Origin: Archegozetes longisetosus
Lineage: Eukaryota; Arthropoda; Arachnida; Sarcoptiformes; Trhypochthoniidae
DNA length: 64,000 bases
Direction: 5' to 3'
Assembly (NCBI GenBank): GCA_018873245.2
Contig: JAEMBT020000006.1
Span: 3,691,855-3,755,854 of the forward strand
Part shown: positions 58,614-64,000 of the stretch, piece after piece
Layout: the number at the start of each line of letters is the position of its first letter
Position numbering within the stretch: the stretch's first letter is position 1
Position numbers and translations under genes: made by a program
Notes under the pieces: model-generated
The model's input: the letters and a program-made list of their open reading frames with translations, nothing else
Database searches by the model: none
What the model was told of the DNA's origin: nothing

Positions 58614-59176
58614 GGAGACCTGGACGAAAGACCGACAACCAAAAAACCTACAGGACAAAAGACCGATAGGGACAGAAGACCGACAGGGTTAGAAGACCGA
58701 TATTTAAGTAAAACATAGAATGATTGTACTTTATGGGGTAAGAGTGTTCCGCCCACTCCACCCACACTTTATATATATATCGTTGGACTCAGCTCGATGA
58801 GACGAGTTCATCGATACCCCACTTGGGACCCTAGGGCCCAGCTACAAAAAGTTGGGCCTAAGTCCACCATATATACACTGTTCGACTCAGCTCATTAATA
58901 CAATTTCGATGATATGTTAGGTCAGGTTAGGTTAGGTTAGATTAGGTATAAGATTCGAGTCACTTTGTCCAAGTGGGGTATCGATGAACTCGTCTCATCG
59001 TACTGAGTGCAACGATATATATAAAGTGGGGGTGGAGTGGGCGGAAACCTTACCCCTATAAAGTACAATTATTTCATGTTTATCTTAAATGTCGGTCTAC
59101 TATTCCTGTCGGTCTTCTGTCCTGTCGGTCATTTTTCCTGTCGGTCTTTTGGTTGTCGATCTTTCGATCCAGACCC
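58614..59176. mobile_element. Foldback element B, relative of element A
   Basis: 563 bp. The left end GGAGACCTGGACGAAAGACC is followed by degenerate units of the AAAAGACCGACA type. The right end mirrors this (GTCGGTCTTTTGGTTGTCG ... ATCCAGACC). The inner arms pair closely around GTGGGTGGAGTGGGCGGAA and ATCGATGAACTCGTCTCATC. TAGAAAAA flanks both sides (58606-58613 and 59177-59184). The loop holds a TTAGG-like tract. Its outer 60 bases match element A at 1615-2344; the interiors differ. Confidence 0.8.
58917..58946 (+). repeat. TTAGG-type tract inside foldback element B
   Basis: Six imperfect units of TTAGG (with TCAGG and TTAGA variants), the usual arthropod telomere unit. It is short and internal, so it is not a telomere. 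Confidence 0.6.
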
Positions 59177-59376
59177 TAGAAAAATAATCTGAAATTGGCT
59201 CATTTACTAAGAGATGTATGACTGTCGTCAATCTTAAAAACTCTGCACAGCCTTTAAATTTCGGTATTTATTCCTACATCGATTAATCACTTATAATAGA
59301 CAAATTAAATTAATAGGCTTATGATTCATGTAATTATTTCAAATTGAAATATTGGTAACAGACGAGATATGTTTAA

Positions 59377-59781
59377 CCCTAGAACGGTATTTCATGGGTC
59401 AAAATGACCCAAAGGTCTATAAAAATTGTTATAATTATTTAATGCAATTTCCAATGTTAATAAAACTGATATTATTTACAAATGAGTATATTTAGATCGT
59501 ATTAATCAATAAATTAATTATTTACAAATTTTATATTTAAATTGAATCATTTTTAAAGTTAGTTATATTTGAGTTTGGGCCATGAGTTTGTACGTGAAAT
59601 TAGTTTTCACTCAAACTTTAAACTGATTACGTCAACGATGACGACACTAACAAAGTACAAAACACGCTAACTGTTATATACCCTAACCCTTACGATAACA
59701 TACTTTTCCAAATGAATCGATGGATCAAAAAGACCCTATTTTACTGAAATCGTTAATCAAAATCGTTTTACTGTTTAAGGG
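59377..59781. mobile_element. piggyBac-type MITE
   Basis: 405 bp between TTAA at 59373-59376 and TTAA at 59782-59785. The left end is CCCTAGAACGG and the right end, reverse-complemented, is CCCTTAAACAG. GGGTCAAAATGACCC lies just inside the left end. TTAA target and CCCTAGAA start are typical of piggyBac elements. No transposase. Confidence 0.75.
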
Positions 59782-59929
59782 TTAATAGTATCTTTAACAA
59801 ATAAATATATGAAGCTTTAACTGCAAGAGGGGCCTCTTCCCTATCTCTAAGTGTCAAAAAGACTTATTTAGCACGATTATCTATATATTATATTTAGCGC
59901 TTTAGTCATTCAATAATTTTTTAACCTGA

Positions 59930-60430
59930 ACCTAAAATTTAATATTATTAGTATAAGAAGTATTGAAGACTACTTTTAAATTGGAAGGAAGATGAGATTG
60001 TTAAGAGTTTAGAACTAATCCAACTTTTCATATCTTTATCAAACTTTTAGTTTGATTTCAGTAGAGCTTGATATTAATGAAAGTTCGCACTAATAATCAT
60101 TTGTATAGTATGTAAATCATTCATGAGTTATATTATTTTTGTTTATATACAATTGAAACTTTTTGCGATAAGACTTATTAAAGTCTTATCTCTATATGAA
60201 TATTTTTTTTTGAAGAAGAGCCTTAGGTTTAAGATTATGCATATAATAAGCATTGACAACTACCTTTAGATTGGAGAGCAATTGCAATTACGGAAAGTTT
60301 AGAACTAATTCATTTTCGGTATCCTTATCAAAATTTTAGCTTATTTTAGTACAGATTGACATGAATGAGAGTTAGCATTAATAATCACTCGTAAAGTATG
60401 AAAATCATTCATATGTTATTACTCATATGT
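59930..60430. repeat. Diverged tandem duplication, about 295-bp period
   Basis: About 59930-60140 and 60225-60430 align in direct orientation. Shared words include AGAGTTTAGAACTAATCCA / GAAAGTTTAGAACTAATTCA, ATC.TTATCAAA.TTTTAG and TAATAATCA ... AAATCATTCAT. No coding potential. Confidence 0.65.
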
Positions 60431-61681
60431 TTTATTGTAGTTAAAATCTAAAAGTCTATTTACACTATTCAATTTATGTAGAATTCAATAGTTGAATTCT
60501 ATTGTCTTGAATTCAATAATGAAATTCACCCAATCAAATTATTTTACGCTTTATGTAAAATCAAAACATACTAATAATATATAACATAAATACGTGTTTA
60601 TTTTAATTATGAGTTTAAATAAAACAAAAGAGTTAGTAACTGCTATTGGTTTGTGGTTAGTATCTGATGAAAATGAAGAACCTAAGAGGATCTGGGTTCG
60701 AGAAATATTTCAAAATAGAGAAAAACAGGGACATTCGAAAACCTGTTAAGAAAATTACAATTGGCTGATGAAGAAAATTATAGAATTTTTTTAAAAATGA
60801 ATACAGAAGCCTTTAATAATATTTTACAACTAATAACCTCTTTAATTGAAAAGCAAAATACGATAATGCGGAATTCAATATCTCCAGGAGAAAGACTTGC
60901 GGTTACATTAAGATACTTAGCCACAGATAGTTATAGATATTTTTAAAATGATAGAGTAATTTATTAAGGTTATAATTAGGTGGTTCCTATCAATAGCTAA
61001 AATTTGGGTTTCGGATCTCTTCATCATCAATATCAAAAATTATACCCGAAGTTTGTAATGCTATATATACTGTACTTAAAGACAGCTATCTAGAAATATC
61101 TGATGCGTCATACGAATGGAAAAAAAATTGCAGTCCAATTTAGTTAATACTGCAGTTGCCTAATTGTATTGGTGCACTCGATGGCAAACATATATTAATT
61201 CAGGTTCTCATTATTACAACTATAAAGTAAGCTTTAGCATTGTATTAATGGCATTAGTCGATGCGGACTTAACATTAACTTATATTGATTTGGGGACAAA
61301 TGATAGAATAAGCAATGGTGGAGTTTGGGCTAAATGTAGTTTAAAGGAAGCGATTGAACACAATATACTTAATATACCAGAGTCTTCGCCGATTCCTAAT
61401 GACATAACACTGCCATATGTAATAGTGGCCGACGAAGCGTTTCCACTAAAATCATATTTAATGAAACCATATAATGCTAGACTTAAATACAGAAAGACGT
61501 ATATTTAATTATAGGATCTCAAGAAGTCGTCGTGTTGTTGAAAATGCTTTTGGTATATTACCAAATAAATACAGAATATACCATAAGCCTATATCATTAA
61601 AATTGAGTTGTGTTAAACAACTGGTATTAGCGACATTTGCTTTGCATAACTTATTAGGATCTCAAATATCTACTCGACATA

Positions 61682-62431
61682 CAGATAACCGCAAGTATAA
61701 TTAGGAGTCTTTGAACGATTGTATCTCTGAGCCTGGTGATCCTATTTTGGTGCGGTTTTTTTAAAATGTACAAAAACTCCCCGGAATTGTCATATTAAAA
61801 TTTCACAAACAAATTTTAACAAACAAAAAAGTTATTAATAAAAAACCCAAAATTTACATTGAAAGTGATTGATTTACAATAAGAATACTTACACAGAATG
61901 GAATCGAATTGATGAGGAAAACACGCTTAAGTATTCGTATTGATGCCTAAAATAACGTATTATTAAAATTAAATTAAAATAAATTTGAATTAGTTTACTC
62001 ACCTAATTCGTCGATAATCACCTGAGACTTACGTCTCGACCATTTCATTTGAATGAATCGACGAAATTTCAGTTCTCTTTCCTCTTTAGTCAGAGGTCCC
62101 GGCATTTTAAAACACTTCATTTTAGTTAAAATTAAATAATTTGTCGAAAATTTTAATCGAAAACAAACGTTTGTTTACTAATGATGAAACAGTGCTTTCG
62201 GGGGTCACACACAATGTACATGACATAAAAGCTTTTTTAATCAATCACTTTCAATGTAAATTTTGGGTTTTTTATTAATAACTTTTTTGTTTGTTAAAAT
62301 TTGTTTGTGAAATTTTAATATGACAATTCCGGAGAGTTTTTGTACATTTTTAAAAAACCGCACCAAAATAGGATCACCAGGCTCAGAGATACAATCGTTC
62401 AAAGACTCCTAATTATACTTGCGGTTATCTG
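61682..62431. mobile_element. 750-bp long-TIR element inserted in the Harbinger gene
   Basis: Arms of about 195 bp (61682-61878 and about 62238-62431) are almost identical inverted copies starting CAGATAACCGCAAGTATAAT. TA is duplicated at 61680-61681 and 62432-62433. Removing the element and one TA rejoins the Harbinger frame (STRH to TYTPTNLID). The 360-bp loop holds a possible exon on the minus strand (62003-62120). Confidence 0.85.
62003..62120 (-). CDS. Possible captured exon inside the TA-flanked element
   Basis: On the minus strand an ATG at 62120 opens a 39-codon frame (MKCFKMPGPLTKEERELKFR, continuing with a basic KWSRRKSQ stretch). It ends exactly at a strong donor, GAATTAG|gtgagt, at 62003/62002. 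A second exon-like piece follows, with acceptor gttattttag, GCATCAATACG, and donor-like TGTGTAAGT near 61900. If joined, the frame stops after five more codons. The charged sequence is not a transposase. I do not recognise the family. It could be a chance frame. Confidence 0.35.
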
Positions 62432-62645
62432 TACGTATACGCCAACAAATTTGATTGATAGTGAAAATCCATATAATGGCATAATAACAGAGGGCGAGTG
62501 GAGACATACAAATACAATATGTTTTCAGGATTTAACAAAATTATCTTCAAATATGTATAGTTCAGATTCAAAAGTCATAAGAGACCAGTTCTGTAATTAT
62601 TTTAATACCGATGGGGCTATTAGTTGGCAAAATAAATATTTATGA

Positions 62646-63392
62646 ATTATTGTGATAAAATAACTGAAATCTAACCTAAAATATGTTCGAAAGTATAAGC
62701 TATTTTTCTCTTAAATTTTAAAAAAATTTTATGGATTATGGATTTCATTATACATTTGATTAGAAAGTTTGAAAAACCCTGGCTATCAATTATATAAGAT
62801 ATAATTATTTGTTATTATTGATACATTAATGCATAGCCAGCCAAAGCCCAAGTGTTGTTTTTGGACTTATCCTCTCTTTTGTAGCCTGTTGAGGAACCAC
62901 AAGAGCCATGGAGGCCGACTCCCTATGGACCGTACGTTTTCACTTTGTGAAGACATGATTTGTGTTGTCTTGAGATGTTATTGAAATTCATTATTTTATA
63001 AATTGACTTTTCAACTGATCTATATGTATTTTTCAACGCTGATTCCGAATATGAAATCCAAATTTTTTTATATCGAATACTGTTCGAGATATTCGACTTT
63101 AGATATTTTATATCGAATTTTTCCACTTTAAGATTTTTTATTATATGATATATGATTTCGATGTAGGATTTAATGCGGATTACAATTATGAACCCCCTTT
63201 TTCGATATCTATAATGTCCTTAGAGAAAATCGAAGATTCATTTTAAACGTTCACTTTAAGGACATCTAGCGGATAAGCTATAAGTTATACAGAGGTGGGC
63301 CCATCGACAATTTTGATGAGGATGATGACCTCTATTAAAATATACTATGAGATCCCGGGTGTATGGATAGCCAGAATCCGATAGACTTATTT
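62646..63392. other. Gap with unclassified sequence
   Basis: Locally less AT-rich pieces (62835-62940 and 63280-63400) suggest repeats, but no ends could be paired. A small hairpin (TGTCCTTAGAG ... CTTTAAGGACA) lies at 63213-63268. Confidence 0.35.
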
Positions 63393-63543
63393 TCATCTTT
63401 CTTTAAACATAACTTGTGGTAATTCAAATTTTGCAACTTCTTTTACATGATCTGGAAGTCGTCTCATCGATGCAGCTAAACTGCAATAAAAACTCATTTC
63501 CTCATCGTCTACTGTTTCTGGAGACTTCATAAAATCGATAGCA
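63393..63543 (-). CDS. Possible 3' exon of a BESS-like domain protein
   Basis: The frame runs on the minus strand from a possible acceptor (ttctaaaaag, exon start 63543) to the TGA at 63395-63393. The last 49 residues include DDEEMSFYCSLAASMRRLP followed by DHVKEVAKFELPQVMF. The pattern, an acidic start, F..SL, then a hydrophobic heptad run, resembles the BESS motif at the C-terminus of many arthropod MADF-type (Adf-1-like) regulators. The upstream exons would lie to the right, possibly outside the window. The match is by eye and short. Confidence 0.42.
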
Positions 63544-63647
63544 CTTTTTAGAAAATCATTTTTTTATATTACCGTTTGACCGCGCTTTTTACTGCATGTT
63601 GTAAAAGTCAGATTCAAAAGAATTTGTTCTCTCAAAATCTACTGCAG

Positions 63648-63948
63648 TTATACTCGAACATAACTGCACCCCCTCTCAAAGAAACACATATTATTGCACT
63701 CCTTTTTAGACGCATATATAAGAGTATTAAAATATTTCAATGAATAACTTAGTAAAAATCAACTTAAAATACATCAAATTAATATAAAAATTAATGAACG
63801 ATCGGTTCAACTTCTATCATTTCTTGAGACTCTCTGACATCACTCTTATCCTGTGTGAGGCCGGTCGGATCATCATTTGGTTTGTCAGATAAAATGCTTC
63901 AAATTAAGGTGAAGTTATACTCGAACATAACTACACTCCTTCTCAAAA
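63648..63948 (+). repeat. Direct repeat pair around AGTTATACTCGAACATAACT
   Basis: About 36 bases at 63648-63683 recur at 63913-63948 (AGTTATACTCGAACATAACT, then RCACYCCYTCTCAAA). The spacing is 265 bases. The second copy lies just upstream (minus-strand sense) of the possible exon at 63796-63898. Confidence 0.7.
63796..63898 (-). CDS. Possible terminal coding exon, unknown protein
   Basis: The minus-strand frame is SILSDKPNDDPTGLTQDKSD and continues acidic to a TAA near 63796. It is preceded by an acceptor-like ttaatttgaag. Codon use looks protein-like (a mix of synonymous codons, no low complexity). It could be an alternative 3' end of the same gene as the BESS-like exon, or part of a duplicated unit. 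Evidence is weak. Confidence 0.25.
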
Positions 63949-64000
63949 ATCTTCACATAAATGTATGCAATTAAAAACGCAGTAAAACGGTATTATTAGT

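Larger units (their letters stand above)
60609..62645 (+). pseudogene. PIF/Harbinger transposase, broken and split by an insertion
   Basis: Pieces in order across frames: the start MSLNKTKELV, KRIWVREIFQNREKQG, then LLRKLQLADEENYRIFLKMN (frameshift near 60740), ISPGERLAVTLRYLATDSY, LPNCIGALDGKHI (first catalytic Asp, 61155-61195), NSGSHYYNYK and SIVLMALVDAD, LPYVIVADEAFPLKSYLMKP (second Asp), SRRVVENAFGIL (Glu) and LATFALHNLL. The C-terminus after the insertion 61682-62431 is TPTNLIDSENPYNGIITEGEW ending at WQNKYL. The DDE triad residues survive but several frameshifts and stops are present. The terminal repeats of the host element were not found. Confidence 0.85.

Noticed and set aside
58917..58946. 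Telomere end
   Set aside because: Only about six imperfect TTAGG units, internal to a foldback element, with ordinary sequence on both sides.
61981..62240. Harbinger-associated second protein in the loop of 61682-62431
   Set aside because: The frame is only 39 codons, lies within a different TA-flanked element and shows no Myb- or MADF-like helix pattern that I can defend.
1..64000. tRNA or rRNA genes
   Set aside because: No A-box/B-box pair with a foldable cloverleaf and no rRNA-like conserved block was seen on reading. A dedicated scan was not possible.

Overview
The window is AT-rich eukaryotic DNA with GT-AG introns, scattered genes and a dense load of DNA transposons. An arthropod is the best guess. 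The reasons are a TTAGG-type repeat tract (58917-58946), a possible BESS-like C-terminus at the right edge, an SLC17-type transporter, a class A peptide-type receptor, and a mix of mariner/Tc1, hAT, piggyBac, PIF/Harbinger and foldback elements. The species cannot be named from the sequence. All exon models below were joined by hand from splice signals, reading phase and homology between the copies; there are no transcript data behind them.

Layout. 1-3.9 kb: a possible exon fragment, then a minisatellite-armed foldback element (1615-2344) nested in an older TA-flanked element (1284-2383). 3.9-14.7 kb: two tandem atlastin-like GTPase genes on the + strand (3967-5511 and 10537-14660). They are separated by a dead Tc1 copy (about 6990-7700), an inverted-repeat element (9141-9609) and a hAT-type MITE (9625-10133). 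16.6-21.6 kb: a five-exon SLC17-like transporter on the - strand. Its introns hold a mariner relic (about 19290-19570) and an 891-bp inverted-repeat element (17392-18282). 24.7-36.9 kb: no convincing host gene, but two copies of one hAT-like repeat, a full-length but broken mariner (27803-29057), a foldback MITE (33624-34088) and a deleted mariner (34163-35080). 39.4-50.2 kb: a five-exon class A GPCR on the + strand with its large introns full of nested transposons. 52.2-52.7 kb: a hAT MITE. 54.5-56.5 kb: a two-exon small zinc-finger gene. 58.6-62.6 kb: a second minisatellite foldback element, a piggyBac-type MITE, a diverged tandem duplication, and a PIF/Harbinger transposase pseudogene split by a 750-bp TA-flanked element. 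63.4-63.9 kb: possible 3' exons on the - strand.

The main finding is the pair of atlastin-like genes. Both keep the complete GTPase and middle-domain layout of atlastin. Where atlastin has its two ER membrane segments they have a charged coiled coil instead. The downstream paralogue, after a 60-bp intron, ends in a glycine linker plus CTIL, a good CaaX prenylation box. That is the membrane-anchoring strategy of vertebrate guanylate-binding proteins (GBPs), here on an atlastin-type body. The upstream paralogue stops earlier and has no CaaX box.

The second theme is transposon nesting. In several places target-site duplications and restored reading frames show the exact order of insertion: 41980-43306 inside an older mariner, 61682-62431 inside a Harbinger gene, and two inverted-repeat elements inside a 2.4-kb hAT-like element at 46417-48818.
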